Assembly (NCBI RefSeq): GCF_004793635.1
Contig: NZ_SRXV01000002.1
Location: 496,001-560,000, forward strand
Reading direction: 5' to 3'
From: Marinicauda pacifica
GTDB taxonomy: Bacteria > Pseudomonadota > Alphaproteobacteria > Caulobacterales > Maricaulaceae
Length of the DNA: 64,000 nt
Part shown: piece by piece, positions 45,083 to 54,518 of the stretch
Position numbering within the stretch: position 1 is the first letter of the stretch
Layout: each line of letters begins with the position of its first letter
Position numbers and translations under genes: made by a program
The notes under the pieces: generated by a model
What the model was told of the DNA's origin: nothing
Databases searched by the model: none
The model's input: the letters and a program-made list of their open reading frames with translations, nothing else

Positions 45083-47125
45083 CTAGAAGGAGGCTGTCAC
45101 CGACGCCCACAAACGGGACTCGAGCTCGGGTCCAGCATTGACGCGTTCGCCGCCGCCGTAGTTCAGCTGCGCGGCATTGGCTTCAACGGTGAGCTGATCA
45201 GTCAGCGCAAATGCAGCTCGAGCGGACAGTTCGATCTGGCTGTCAATCGCCTCGCGCGTGATAAGTCCGAACTGCGCCTGCCGGATTGCGGTGTGCTCAT
45301 CGGTCACAGACGCAAAACCATCAAGGCTCCAGCGACCCTGGGTCCAGCCCAGATCGGCCTTTAGACGATAGCTTGGGGTGCTCGCTTCGAAGTCCACAGG
45401 ATACACAAAGGCAACCTGGTTGACCGTCAGGTCGTCCTCGACGTCCAGAGCCGTAGCGCTCAGACGCCAGCGCCAAGCATCGGCTTGATTGGCGTCCTCA
45501 AGGCTAAGCTCCAGACCATTGACGGTTGTATCGCCTTGATTAGAAAACAGGAATTGCAGCGTCGGTGCGGCTGGCGGCAGCAAATCAGGGGCGGTGCCGA
45601 AAATCCCCTTGTAGTCTGCGGTCTCGGTCCGGAAGAGCGCCGCTTGGAAGCGTGCCGACTGGCCCAAGCCTGTTTCATAGGCAAGCTCGTAAGCCGTCAC
45701 GATCGCAGGCTCGATCGATGGGTCTCCGGAGATACCCACAGGTATCGTGCCGAACGGCGTCGAAACCCTGGTGGAATGAGCCAGGCCGAACTCGACCAGG
45801 CTCGGGACCTGGACCCCTCGTGCCGTACTCGCACGAACCGTATGGCCGGCGGCCGGGATCCAGACGAGTGCAAAATTATATCCAAACTCTTCGATCGTGC
45901 GATCGTAGTCAGCCTGTTCAAAGACCGACAGGGCCGGATTGGGAGAGGCCGTACGCGAAAGGCTCAATGAGTCGAAACGAACGGCACCCGTTGCTTCGAG
46001 TGTGGCGGTCAGCGTACGATTCCACATCGCCGACAAGGAGGCGACATCGTACTCGGTAACACCATCAGAAGCTGAGAGCGTGGGATCCAGCTCGTTATGC
46101 CGGTACTCCGCCCCAAAGCGAAGCGTATTGTTGGCTCCGACTTTCGAAAGGAGCTGGAGCTGCCCGACCGTAACGGAGTTATCGAACGGGATATTGTCGC
46201 TCTGCGCCGAGGTGGTCGAGTAACCAACATAAGCGTCGTTGCGGTACACACGGGCGCTCAGGAGCCCGAGTCCGGTATCGGCCTCAAGCTCGCCCTTGTA
46301 GGAGGCAAGCTGGGTATCGGTATAGCCAAGCTGGTAGTATGGCAGCAATTCCGTTTGGATCGTATGTGCATAGGTCGCTTCTGCACTGAAGCGGATCGAG
46401 TCAGTCAGTTGGCCCTGGAGCTCGAGTGCGCCGCGAACACGATCCCAAGGCTCGTTCGCAGTGTAGCCTTCCTCCGAACCGCGCACACCCCCGTCGAACT
46501 CGTCGGCTTTTCCGGCGCCGAGACTGGCGCGAACGGCGAACCGCTCTCCGAGCTGGCGGCCAAACACGCCCGAGGCTTCACGGTACTCGCCACTCCCTGC
46601 ACTTGCCGTTACGGACGCCCATTCATCCTGGCTCGGGTCACGCGTAATGATATTCACCACACCGGAAACCGCGTTGAACCCGTATAGGGCTGCCTGGGGG
46701 CCTTTCACGACCTCGATCTGCTGAATCTCATCCAGCTGCACGGGCAGAGCCGACCAGTTCACGTAGGCATAGTGATCGAGATAGACCTGTCGTCCGTCGA
46801 TCAGGACCAGAAGACGCGGGTTGTACGGCTGATTGTATCCGCGGATGGATACGTCCGCCTGGCCGCGCGTGTAGCGGTCCACATCGACACCAGCATAGCG
46901 GCCAAGAATGTCGGCGATATCAAGCGCCGGGAAACGAGCTATGTCCTCGCGCGTGATGATGATCATGGTGGCGGGCACTTCGGACGCGCGCTGAGGGGCG
47001 CCGGTAGCGCCGAGCGTGACCGGCTCGCCGAACATGTCTTGCATGGTGGCGTAGTCGATGGACTGTGCAGAGGCGGAGGCGGCCGCAACAAGGGCGGCGA
47101 CCGAGCCGAGAAGAACGGTTTTCAT
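45083..47125 (-). CDS. TonB-dependent outer-membrane receptor
   Basis: A 680-residue receptor: signal peptide MKTVLLGSVAALVAAASASA, then a plug domain (VPATMIIITREDIARFPALD, GVDVDRYTRGQADVSIRGYN, IEVVKGPQAALYGFNAVSGV) and a 22-strand-type beta barrel ending LWASVTASF with a terminal aromatic. The plug has the usual RG and VxxGPxxxLYG motifs. The cargo cannot be read; BtuB/siderophore-type receptors look similar. There is no N-terminal signalling extension. It follows the small periplasmic protein gene by 35 bp in one operon. The start at 47125 gives the signal peptide. Confidence 0.9.
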   Translation of the reverse strand: MKTVLLGSVAALVAAASASAQSIDYATMQDMFGEPVTLGATGAPQRASEVPATMIIITREDIARFPALDIADILGRYAGVDVDRYTRGQADVSIRGYNQPYNPRLLVLIDGRQVYLDHYAYVNWSALPVQLDEIQQIEVVKGPQAALYGFNAVSGVVNIITRDPSQDEWASVTASAGSGEYREASGVFGRQLGERFAVRASLGAGKADEFDGGVRGSEEGYTANEPWDRVRGALELQGQLTDSIRFSAEATYAHTIQTELLPYYQLGYTDTQLASYKGELEADTGLGLLSARVYRNDAYVGYSTTSAQSDNIPFDNSVTVGQLQLLSKVGANNTLRFGAEYRHNELDPTLSASDGVTEYDVASLSAMWNRTLTATLEATGAVRFDSLSLSRTASPNPALSVFEQADYDRTIEEFGYNFALVWIPAAGHTVRASTARGVQVPSLVEFGLAHSTRVSTPFGTIPVGISGDPSIEPAIVTAYELAYETGLGQSARFQAALFRTETADYKGIFGTAPDLLPPAAPTLQFLFSNQGDTTVNGLELSLEDANQADAWRWRLSATALDVEDDLTVNQVAFVYPVDFEASTPSYRLKADLGWTQGRWSLDGFASVTDEHTAIRQAQFGLITREAIDSQIELSARAAFALTDQLTVEANAAQLNYGGGERVNAGPELESRLWASVTASF

Positions 47126-47160
47126 GGGGAGTATCCTGATAGAGATATGTATTGGAAGGG

Positions 47161-47670
47161 TCAGAGTTCTTCGACCATCATCGAGAATGCGGTCTCGAAG
47201 CTGACGTTGGCTGTGCTGGCCGCGCCGCGGTTCAGCAGAATCCGTACGGCCGGGCTGCTTTGCACGCCCATCACGCACGCGCCGCTCTGAACGCAACCGA
47301 GGTCGGTCGAGACCGTGAGGACGCCTTGCGAGGTCACGGCCGTAGCGGTCGGGCTGGAGGCGGCGGCGCCAAGCATGATCGCGGCATCCGCACCAGCGAC
47401 GGAGGACGCATCGCTTGCAGGAACGAGGCGCGATGTCAGCGTCACCCGACCCGCCGACATGCCACCGGACATCAGCGCGTGCAGCGCCTCCGCCTCTGCC
47501 GCGCTGGCCGCGTCGTAGACGATGGCCACGGTGCGATCGCTTCCGCTCCCGCCCTGCATGAATGATACCGCGCGACCGATGACTTCGAGGTCGCGCTGGG
47601 TCGTTTCAGCGTGCGCTGTACCAGCCATCAGCAGACCGCCTGCAAGCGCTAAGAAAAGGGTGTGTTTCAT
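47161..47670 (-). CDS. Small periplasmic protein, YfiR-like
   Basis: A 169-residue exported protein with signal peptide MKHTLFLALAGGLLMAGTAHA. The mature part has a Rossmann-like rhythm (TVAIVYDAASAAEAEALHAL), two cysteines in DLGCVQSGACVMGV, and ends with VRILLNRGAASTANVSFETA. The general shape resembles YfiR/DUF4154 periplasmic proteins that often precede TonB receptors and membrane kinases or cyclases, but the match is loose. It is first in a two-gene operon with the TonB-dependent receptor. Confidence 0.55.
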   Translation of the reverse strand: MKHTLFLALAGGLLMAGTAHAETTQRDLEVIGRAVSFMQGGSGSDRTVAIVYDAASAAEAEALHALMSGGMSAGRVTLTSRLVPASDASSVAGADAAIMLGAAASSPTATAVTSQGVLTVSTDLGCVQSGACVMGVQSSPAVRILLNRGAASTANVSFETAFSMMVEEL

Positions 47671-47909
47671 GTATCTGTCCCGTTAGATCCTGCATCAATT
47701 GGGTTGATGAAGCCGCTTCATGGGACCGAGAATGCTTCCAGATCGTTACTACGATATCAGTAGGTTATTAAAAATTATTACCTGCTCACTGAGTGGGTTC
47801 ACTAAATGGCTATTTTAATTGGCCTATTTTTGTAATTTTGCCCAACCAAACCTGTGTAGAATTTTTTATTCACGTCTTGCGGGATAGTGAGAATGATTGT
47901 CGCAATCAG
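47671..47909. promoter_or_regulatory. AT-rich upstream region of the TonB-receptor operon with Fur-like site
   Basis: A 239-bp gap, notably AT-rich at 47,750-47,870, holding the operon promoter. At 47889-47907 GAGAATGATTGTCGCAATC resembles the Fur box at 13 of 19 positions, but it is about 220 bp from the gene and overlaps a small hairpin (TGATTG/CAATCA) just after the queE stop. Confidence 0.3.
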
Positions 47910-48539
47910 TTAATCGACGCCGATCCATTTATGCGTTTGCAGACTCAGCGCCCATTTCGGGTGGCGGAGACAATACTCAAACGCCTGTTTTGCGTTCGCC
48001 ATCTGCTCCGGGCCGTCCATGGGCTGAAGCCGGAAGGTCTCGAAATCGAGATGCTCGAAGGCTTCCGGCGGCGCATCAGCCTGGGGGAAGACAAGCTTGA
48101 GTTCGTGACCGCGGGTCTGCACGAGAGGCGCGGTTGATTTCGGGCTGACACAAATCCAGTCCAGTCCGGCGGGCGCGGCAATTGTGCCGTTGGTTTCTAC
48201 CGCGACTTCAAAGCCGCGCGCATGCAGCGCGTCGATCAGGGCAGGGTCAAGCTGGAGCAGGGGCTCCCCGCCGGTGCAGACGACCAAGGGTCGGCCGCCT
48301 CCAGGCCAGAAGGAAAGAACATGTTCGGCCAGCGCTTCGGCCGTCTTGAACTTGCCGCCATTCTGCCCGTCCGTGCCGACAAAATCAGTGTCACAGAACC
48401 GGCAGATCGCCGTTTCGCGGTCGCGCTCCAGACCGGTCCAGAGATTGCAACCGGCAAAGCGCAGGAACACGGCAGGGCGCCCGGTTTGGCCACCCTCCCC
48501 CTGAACGGTCAGGAATGCTTCCTTGACGGAATAGGTCAT
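47910..48539 (-). CDS. queE: 7-carboxy-7-deazaguanine synthase
   Basis: A 209-residue radical-SAM enzyme that makes 7-carboxy-7-deazaguanine in queuosine/7-deazaguanine synthesis. It begins [20 protein letters not shown], a QueE hallmark. The cluster motif is [19 protein letters not shown]: three cysteines with the long first spacing seen in proteobacterial QueE (C-x14-C-x2-C). TGGEPLLQ and VETNGT follow. The start MTYSVKE at 48539 overlaps the queC stop by 4 bp, so the two are one leftward operon. No preQ1 riboswitch was recognised upstream. Confidence 0.93.
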   Translation of the reverse strand: MTYSVKEAFLTVQGEGGQTGRPAVFLRFAGCNLWTGLERDRETAICRFCDTDFVGTDGQNGGKFKTAEALAEHVLSFWPGGGRPLVVCTGGEPLLQLDPALIDALHARGFEVAVETNGTIAAPAGLDWICVSPKSTAPLVQTRGHELKLVFPQADAPPEAFEHLDFETFRLQPMDGPEQMANAKQAFEYCLRHPKWALSLQTHKWIGVD

Positions 48540-49249
48540 GAGGCGCCGCCGCTGAATCCATTCCAGCCGTGCGCGCGCAACTCGCAGGCCGGGCAATCTC
48601 CGCACCCGTATCCCCAGGCGTGGAGCGTGCCCCGGACGCCGCGATAGCAGGTATGGGTCTCCTCCACGATCAGGTGGACAAGCCGGTCACCGCCCAGCGA
48701 CTGGGCCAGCTGCCACGTCTCGGCCTTGGTGAGGTCCATCAGCGGCGTCTCGATCTTGATCGGCTGGTCCAGACCCAGGGCCAGCGCGCGTTCCTGGGCT
48801 GCGAGGGTGTCGGCCCGGCAATCGGGGTAACCGGAATAGTCTGTCTGGCACATGCCGCCGACAAGCACCGCGGTGCCGCGCCGGTAGGCATGCGCGGCAG
48901 CCACGGTCAGGAAGACGAGGTTGCGTCCCGGCACGAAGGTGGTCGGCAGCCCCTTCTCCCCCATCTCGATCTCGCGCTCGGCCGTCAGCGCGCTCTCGGC
49001 GAGGCGACCATATCCAAAAAGATCGACCAGCAGGTCGTCACCAAGTCTGACCGCCCAGTCCGAATTGATCTGGACGATCTGCTCACGCACGCGCTCCCGG
49101 GCTCGAAGCTCCACCTCGTGGCGCTGCCCATAATCAAAGCCGATCGTCTCCACGCGCTCATAGCGCTGCAGCGCCCAGGCCAGACAGGTGGCAGAATCCT
49201 GGCCGCCGGAGAAAAGGACGAGCGCCGATGACGAGTCTGTTTCAGACAT
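48536..49249 (-). CDS. queC: 7-cyano-7-deazaguanine synthase
   Basis: A 237-residue ATP-dependent enzyme converting carboxydeazaguanine to preQ0. It has the PP-loop motif [18 protein letters not shown] near the N-terminus, [28 protein letters not shown], and the zinc site near the C-terminus in TCYRGVRG and [12 protein letters not shown] (four cysteines). The length fits the family. It is first in the queC-queE operon; the other genes of the pathway (queD, folE) are not in the window. Start ATG at 49249. Confidence 0.95.
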   Translation of the reverse strand: MSETDSSSALVLFSGGQDSATCLAWALQRYERVETIGFDYGQRHEVELRARERVREQIVQINSDWAVRLGDDLLVDLFGYGRLAESALTAEREIEMGEKGLPTTFVPGRNLVFLTVAAAHAYRRGTAVLVGGMCQTDYSGYPDCRADTLAAQERALALGLDQPIKIETPLMDLTKAETWQLAQSLGGDRLVHLIVEETHTCYRGVRGTLHAWGYGCGDCPACELRAHGWNGFSGGAS

Positions 49250-49394
49250 GGTGTGCTCCAGAGCCTGAGAGTGCGCTCACCAAGGAGATGAAGCGCCGTT
49301 CCATACGCGGATTGGATCGCGGGCGCAAAAGCCGTGCGCGAGTAGCCGCGATATGGGATCGCGTGAACCCTCTGTCGAGCGCCTGAATATGAAA

Positions 49395-49419
49395 CAGGCC
49401 CGGGCTGAGCCCGGGCCTG
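49395..49419 (-). terminator. Terminator of fadL
   Basis: Near-perfect palindrome CAGGCCCGGGCT/AGCCCGGGCCTG with a one-base centre, followed on the minus strand by TTTCATATT, 28 bp after the fadL stop. Confidence 0.65.
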
Positions 49420-49446
49420 CAGATGGTGCCGATCTGACGCTGGCGC

Positions 49447-50799
49447 CTACATACGCCAGTTCAGCGAAACGCCAACAATATCAGCCGAATTGTCGAATTC
49501 ACCGACCAACCGGTCTCCGGAATTTCCGGCCTGATCGATCGGGGCATCAGCAAAGAAGAGATGCTGGTAACCGGCATCGACCGTTACGCTCTCGCGCGGC
49601 GTCCAGGACAGGCCAAGGGCTGCGATCACGCGATCCGCGTCCGGCGTGCGCGCAGAGCGGAAATCGCCCTCGGACGGGCTCTTGTCGTAGGCGAGACCGG
49701 CGCGCAGGGTGAGATCGTCCCAGCGGCTGTACTCGGCGCCGATGGCATAGCGGAACGTGTTCTGGTAGCGGAGCTCTTCCACCGTCCTGGGCTGCGCCGG
49801 GTTGGCATAGTTGACCTCGAGCGCTTCAAGATTGCCCTCCCAACCGGTCCAGCTCACATCGCTCATTACGGCCCATTCGCTGTTGAGCTGATGGCGGATG
49901 CCGATAGAGGCAGTTTGCGGCAGGTCCAGCGGCGCGCTCGCGCCGGTATCGGTAAACGCCGGGTCGATAATCTGGCCGATAGCCGTGGGGACGGTGAAGT
50001 CCGCCTCACCCTCCAGGTCGTGGCTGACTTCAGAGCGATAGGCGATACCGATCCGGGTACCCGGACTGACGTCGAGCAGCACGCCCAGATTCCAGCCAAA
50101 CGACCAGTCATCGCCCTCCAGGTGGACAAACCCGTCCGCCTGCTGAGGCAGAGCACCTATGGCCGAACACGTTCCAGGCGCGCCCGGTTCAACCTGCGAC
50201 AGACAGACCGCGCCGAAATCAATCGCGTTGCTGAGTTCCACATCGGCGTATTGCGCGCTCACACCGCCACCGAGGGACAGCCATTCATTCACGCGGTAGC
50301 CGAGGCTGGCGTTCAAGTCGACCGCCATCAGATTGGATTCGACCGCATGATAGCGTCCGATCCAATCGGGCTCATAGTCGGTCGACAGACCAAAGGGTGC
50401 CGCCACCGATGCGCCAACCCACAAGCGGTCGTTGATCGGCGCGGCAATGTAGAGGCTGGGGACAGCCGTGTCCTGGAACAGATCTCCGCCATCGCCGCCC
50501 GAGAGCGGATTGCCGAGGGCATCGACAGAGCCGCCATCCGAGAATTCGCCATCGCCGATAATATATTGCAGGCCGCCATTGACCTGCAGCCCGTCCAGCT
50601 TGGTCATCCCGGCCGGGTTGGAGAAAACGGTGGTCGCATCCGCAGCCAGCGTGGTGTTGCCGGCCTGTGCGAGGCCGAGGTCGCGCGCGGAGTATTCCTT
50701 GATCTGGAACCCGCCGGCGAGCGCCGGCGCCGTTGCGCTGGCCGCCGCAAGTGTGGCGAGGGAGGCAGAAACTGAAAAGGCACGGAGGGGGAGAGCCAT
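49447..50799 (-). CDS. fadL: Outer-membrane long-chain fatty acid transporter (OmpP1/FadL)
   Basis: A 450-residue beta-barrel with signal peptide (MALPLRAFSVSASLATLAAA ... APALA). The mature N-terminus GGFQIKEYSARDLGLAQAGN and TTVFSNPAGMTKL is the FadL hatch signature (NPAGM). APFGLSTDY and GIAYRSEVSHDLEG are further family text. It brings long-chain fatty acids through the outer membrane. It is divergent from the fadE-fadI-fadJ operon across a 198-bp regulatory gap, so uptake and oxidation sit together. The start at 50799 gives the signal peptide. Confidence 0.92.
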   Translation of the reverse strand: MALPLRAFSVSASLATLAAASATAPALAGGFQIKEYSARDLGLAQAGNTTLAADATTVFSNPAGMTKLDGLQVNGGLQYIIGDGEFSDGGSVDALGNPLSGGDGGDLFQDTAVPSLYIAAPINDRLWVGASVAAPFGLSTDYEPDWIGRYHAVESNLMAVDLNASLGYRVNEWLSLGGGVSAQYADVELSNAIDFGAVCLSQVEPGAPGTCSAIGALPQQADGFVHLEGDDWSFGWNLGVLLDVSPGTRIGIAYRSEVSHDLEGEADFTVPTAIGQIIDPAFTDTGASAPLDLPQTASIGIRHQLNSEWAVMSDVSWTGWEGNLEALEVNYANPAQPRTVEELRYQNTFRYAIGAEYSRWDDLTLRAGLAYDKSPSEGDFRSARTPDADRVIAALGLSWTPRESVTVDAGYQHLFFADAPIDQAGNSGDRLVGEFDNSADIVGVSLNWRM

Positions 50800-50930
50800 G
50801 GTATCATTGTCCTGAAGAAGCGTATGTTCGGTTTTTGCGCCTGCGAAGCACGGCGGACAAAGCTGAGCGCTGGCACAGCTGCAGCGCAGCAAAATGCACG
50901 CGTGCGTCGCCTTGCCGCCCTGTCGTCGAA

Positions 50931-50956
50931 GGAACTGCGCTCCTAACTCTTGCGTT
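50931..50956 (+). promoter_or_regulatory. Perfect EcfG-type promoter upstream of fadE
   Basis: GGAAC at 50931-50935, 17 bases, CGTT at 50953-50956: an exact match to the published EcfG consensus GGAAC-N16/17-CGTT, 42 bp before the fadE start. Its -10 overlaps the GTTCC repeats described next. Confidence 0.6.
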
Positions 50957-50974
50957 CCACGAGGAACAAGTTCC
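50954..50974. promoter_or_regulatory. Triple half-site operator candidate before fadE
   Basis: GTTCC-ACGA-GGAAC-AA-GTTCC: three alternating half-sites covering the -10 and start region of the predicted promoter, 24 bp before fadE. It could bind a fatty-acid repressor of the TetR/PsrA kind; the regulator is not in the window. Confidence 0.45.
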
Positions 50975-50997
50975 GGTCTCAGTTGGGAGGGCCTTCG

Positions 50998-53244
50998 ATG
51001 TCGAATTGGCGTGCGAATACCATCAGCAAGCCGCTGATGAAGTGGTACGCAAGCGTGCTGCCCGAAATGTCAGACACAGAAAGCCAGGCCATCGAGGCCG
51101 GCACCGTCTGGTGGGATCGTGAACTCATGTCCGGAAAACCGGACTGGGAGTATCTGCAAAAACTATCCGTCGGGACGCTGAGCGACGCCGAGCAGGCCTT
51201 CATCGACGGCCCGCTGCAGACCCTGTGCGCAATGCTGGACGATTGGGAAATCGAGCATGAGCAGCGCGACCTGCCCGCGGAGGTCTGGAAGTTCCTGATC
51301 TCCAACGGATTCTTCGCGATGATCATTCCGACCGAGTACGGTGGCAAGGGCTTCTCGGCCTATGCCCACTCCGAGATCGTGCGCACCATAGCCACTCGCT
51401 CGATCACCGCGGCCGTGACGGTCATGGTGCCCAACTCACTCGGCCCGGGCGAGTTGCTGATGCTCTACGGAACGAAGGAACAGAAGAATCATTACCTGCC
51501 GCGCCTGGCCAGCGGCGAGGAGATACCCTGCTTCGCCCTGACAGGGGTCGAAGCCGGCTCGGATGCATCCGCGATGACCGATTTCGGCGTCGTGGTGGAG
51601 CGCGAGGTTGACGGCGAAAAGACGCTCGGCGTCGAGATCACCTGCAACAAGCGCTACATCACGCTGGCCCCGGTTGCGACGATTGCCGGCCTCGCCTTCA
51701 AGATGTCCGACCCTGACGGCCTTCTGGGTGGTGAGAAGGATCTGGGCATCACGGTCGCTCTGGTGCCCACCGATACGCCGGGGCTCGACACGGGCCGACG
51801 ACACCTCCCCTCGGGCATCTCGTTCATGAACGGGCCGGTGCGCGGCGAGAAGGTCTTCGTGCCCCTGACCCAGATCCTGGGTGACCGTGACCAGATCGGC
51901 CAGGGCTGGAAAATGCTGATGGGCGCTCTCGCAGCGGGCCGGGGCATTTCCCTGCCTTCCATGAGTTGTGCAGGCGCCGCTGTCGCTGCGCATTCGTCCG
52001 GCGCCTACGCGCGCATTCGCCATCAGTTCGGACTGCCTGTAAGCGCATTCGAGGGGGTCCGCGAACCGCTGGCCCGCATCGCCGGGACCGCCTACCTGCT
52101 GGATGGCGCCCGCCTTTTGACAACTGCCGGGATCGACGCGGGCGAGAAACCCGCCGTGGTCTCCGCGATCATGAAATACCATGCCACCGAGCGGCTTCGC
52201 ATGGCGGTCAACGACGCCATGGACATCCATGGGGGCAAGGCGATCTGCGAGGGGCCACGCAATCACCTGTCGACCGCGTACAAGTCCATCCCCGTGGCGA
52301 TTACCGTGGAGGGCGCCAATATCCTGACCCGCAGCCTGATCATCTTCGGTCAGGGTGCGATCCGGTGCCATCCCTATATTCTCGACGAGATGAAAGCGGT
52401 CGCCAACACGGACCGCGAACAAGGCCTGAAAGACTTCGACAAGCTGCTGTTTGCCCATGTCTGGCACGATATCAAGAACTTCACCCGGAGTGTGGCGCAC
52501 GGCCTGACATTCGGCCGGTTTGCCTACGCGCCGGAAGGCGCAGACGACCTGGCGTCCTATTACCGCGCCCTATCGCACGCGAGCGTGCGCTTGGCGGTGA
52601 TGTCTGAAACGGCACTCGGCGTGCTAGGCGGCGCCCTCAAGCGCAAGGAGACGTTGTCTGCGCGGCTGGGCGACGTTCTGGCCGAAATCTACCTCTTGTC
52701 CGGCGCTCTCAAACGATTTGAAGCCGACGGCCGGCCCGAGGCCGACCGGCCACTCCTCGACTGGTGCTTCGAAGACGGGCTCTACCGGATTCAGGAGCGC
52801 CTCCAGAGCGTCGTGCGGAACTTCCCCGGCCTCCACTGGCGCATGCTTACCTCGGCCGTACTGGCCCCGGTGGGGATGCATCGCAGCCCGCCCTCCGACA
52901 AACTCATGAACAAGGTTGCGGATCTGATCACCACGCCGTGCGCCACGCGCGACCGGCTGACCCGAGGCGTTTTCGTAGGCAAACCCGACGAGCCGCTGGG
53001 CCGGATCGAAGCCGCCTTCGCGGCAGTCGTCCAGCGCGACGAATTGCTGAAGAAGGTGAAGAAGGCCGGAGTCAAACTTGATACCGCCGTAGAAAACGGC
53101 GTGTTGACCGAGGAACAGCGCGCCGAGATTGATCGGACGGACAGCCTCATCCGTGATGTGCTTGTCACGGACGATTTCGAACCCGAAGAACTTCAGGGAG
53201 CCACACTATCGCCCAGCGCACGCAAGGATCAGGACGCCGCGTAG
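50998..53244 (+). CDS. fadE: Acyl-CoA dehydrogenase, FadE type
   Basis: A 748-residue flavoprotein for the first step of beta-oxidation (acyl-CoA to trans-2-enoyl-CoA). It has an N-terminal domain with VWKFLISNGFFAMIIPTEYGG, the FAD/substrate region CFALTGVEAGSDASAMTDFG, LAAGRGISLPSMSCAG, and AITVEGANILTRSLIIFGQ near the catalytic glutamate, plus the long C-terminal extension typical of FadE (DUF1974). The length is slightly below that of E. coli FadE, with no membrane segment at the N-terminus. Start at 50998 after GGGAGG. It overlaps the fadI reading frame by about 37 bp. Confidence 0.93.
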   Translation: MSNWRANTISKPLMKWYASVLPEMSDTESQAIEAGTVWWDRELMSGKPDWEYLQKLSVGTLSDAEQAFIDGPLQTLCAMLDDWEIEHEQRDLPAEVWKFLISNGFFAMIIPTEYGGKGFSAYAHSEIVRTIATRSITAAVTVMVPNSLGPGELLMLYGTKEQKNHYLPRLASGEEIPCFALTGVEAGSDASAMTDFGVVVEREVDGEKTLGVEITCNKRYITLAPVATIAGLAFKMSDPDGLLGGEKDLGITVALVPTDTPGLDTGRRHLPSGISFMNGPVRGEKVFVPLTQILGDRDQIGQGWKMLMGALAAGRGISLPSMSCAGAAVAAHSSGAYARIRHQFGLPVSAFEGVREPLARIAGTAYLLDGARLLTTAGIDAGEKPAVVSAIMKYHATERLRMAVNDAMDIHGGKAICEGPRNHLSTAYKSIPVAITVEGANILTRSLIIFGQGAIRCHPYILDEMKAVANTDREQGLKDFDKLLFAHVWHDIKNFTRSVAHGLTFGRFAYAPEGADDLASYYRALSHASVRLAVMSETALGVLGGALKRKETLSARLGDVLAEIYLLSGALKRFEADGRPEADRPLLDWCFEDGLYRIQERLQSVVRNFPGLHWRMLTSAVLAPVGMHRSPPSDKLMNKVADLITTPCATRDRLTRGVFVGKPDEPLGRIEAAFAAVVQRDELLKKVKKAGVKLDTAVENGVLTEEQRAEIDRTDSLIRDVLVTDDFEPEELQGATLSPSARKDQDAA

Positions 53245-54509
53245 TCGTCATTGACGGCGCGCGCACACCCTTCATCAAGGCCCAGGGCCGGCCGGGGCCA
53301 TTCTCGCCGGTCGATCTGGCCGTGGCAGCCGGACAGGCGCTCATGTTGCGCCAACCCGAGGCCATGGCCGCGGTTGAGGAGGTTATACTGGGCTGCGGGG
53401 CGCCAACCTCCGAAGCGCCGAATACGGCGCGCGTGGCCGCGCTGCGCATCGGACTGGGTGAGGACATCCCGGCGTTCTCGGTGCAGAGGAATTGCGGCTC
53501 AGGCATGCAGTCGATCGATACCGGCTACAAATACATCGCGGACGGCCGGGCCGACGTGATCCTGGCGGGCGGAACCGATGCCCTTTCGCATGCGCCGCTG
53601 GAATTGAAATCGGAAACGGCCGAATGGTTGGCCGATCTAAGAAGCGCGAAATCACCGCAACGCCTGAAGGTCGCTGCCGAATTTCGCCCGCGCATGGCCG
53701 AGCCGGTCGTCAGTCTGATCAGGGGTCTGACCGACGATGTCGTCGACCTCGGCATGGGCGAAACCGCAGAAGTTCTCGCCCATGAATGGCAGATTACGAG
53801 AGAGGCCGCCGACACTTACGCGCTAGGCAGCCACAATCGACTGGCCCGGGTGCAGGACGAGGGCTGGCTGGAAGAAGAGGTCGTCACGCTCTTTTCTCCC
53901 GACGGCAAGGTTTACGACCGTGATGACGGCGTGCGTCCGAACACATCGATGGACAAGCTGGCAAGTTTGGACGCTGCCTTCGAGCCGCCCCACGGCCAGG
54001 TCACCCCGGGCAATTCCTCCCAGGTCACGGATGGCGCGGCCTGGCTGATCCTGGCCAGCGAGGAGGCCGCCGAAAAGCTTGGCGCCGAACCGCTGGGCGT
54101 GATCGAGGACAGCGAGTGGGCGGCACTGGACCCCAAGCGCATGGGCCTTGGCCCCGTGCTTGCCTCCACGCCCGTGCTCACGCGGCACGGACTCTCGCTG
54201 GACGATCTCGACCTTTGGGAAATCAACGAGGCATTCGCCGCGCAGGTACTCGCCTGTCTGGCGGCCTGGCAGGACAAGGCATTCTGCAAGGACCGCCTCG
54301 GCCTGGACAGCGCATTGGGCGCGATCAAGCGCGACAAGCTGAACATCGATGGCGGGGCCATCAGTCTCGGCCATCCGGTAGGAGCGAGCGGAACCCGCAT
54401 CGTGCTGCACGCTCTCAATGCGCTGAAGCGCACGGGCGGCAAGCGTGCCATTGCGACTGAGTGCATTGGCGGCGGCCAGGGCGGCGCCATGCTTGTCAGC
54501 AGCCTTTGA
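53208..54509 (+). CDS. fadI: Acetyl-CoA C-acyltransferase (thiolase), probable ATC start
   Basis: A 433-residue thiolase for the last step of beta-oxidation. It has the N-terminal VVVIDGARTPFIKAQG, the nucleophile cysteine in QRNCGSGMQSIDTG, NEAFAAQ, GGAISLGHPVGASGTRIV with the histidine and the closing CIGGGQGGAMLV with the second cysteine. No ATG, GTG or TTG exists in frame before the conserved DGARTPF; the first GTG (53322) would remove 38 essential residues. The frame stays open back to 53157, and ATC at 53208 has AGGGAG 7 bases upstream and gives IAQRTQGSGRRVVVIDGART, which looks right for FadI. So the start is probably ATC, overlapping fadE. A sequence error is the alternative. Confidence 0.88.
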   Translation: MAQRTQGSGRRVVVIDGARTPFIKAQGRPGPFSPVDLAVAAGQALMLRQPEAMAAVEEVILGCGAPTSEAPNTARVAALRIGLGEDIPAFSVQRNCGSGMQSIDTGYKYIADGRADVILAGGTDALSHAPLELKSETAEWLADLRSAKSPQRLKVAAEFRPRMAEPVVSLIRGLTDDVVDLGMGETAEVLAHEWQITREAADTYALGSHNRLARVQDEGWLEEEVVTLFSPDGKVYDRDDGVRPNTSMDKLASLDAAFEPPHGQVTPGNSSQVTDGAAWLILASEEAAEKLGAEPLGVIEDSEWAALDPKRMGLGPVLASTPVLTRHGLSLDDLDLWEINEAFAAQVLACLAAWQDKAFCKDRLGLDSALGAIKRDKLNIDGGAISLGHPVGASGTRIVLHALNALKRTGGKRAIATECIGGGQGGAMLVSSL

Positions 54510-54518
54510 GGAAACCCG

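Noticed and set aside
49250..49446. preQ1 riboswitch upstream of queC
   Set aside because: No compact stem-loop with an A-rich tail near the start was seen; the only hairpin here is the fadL terminator.
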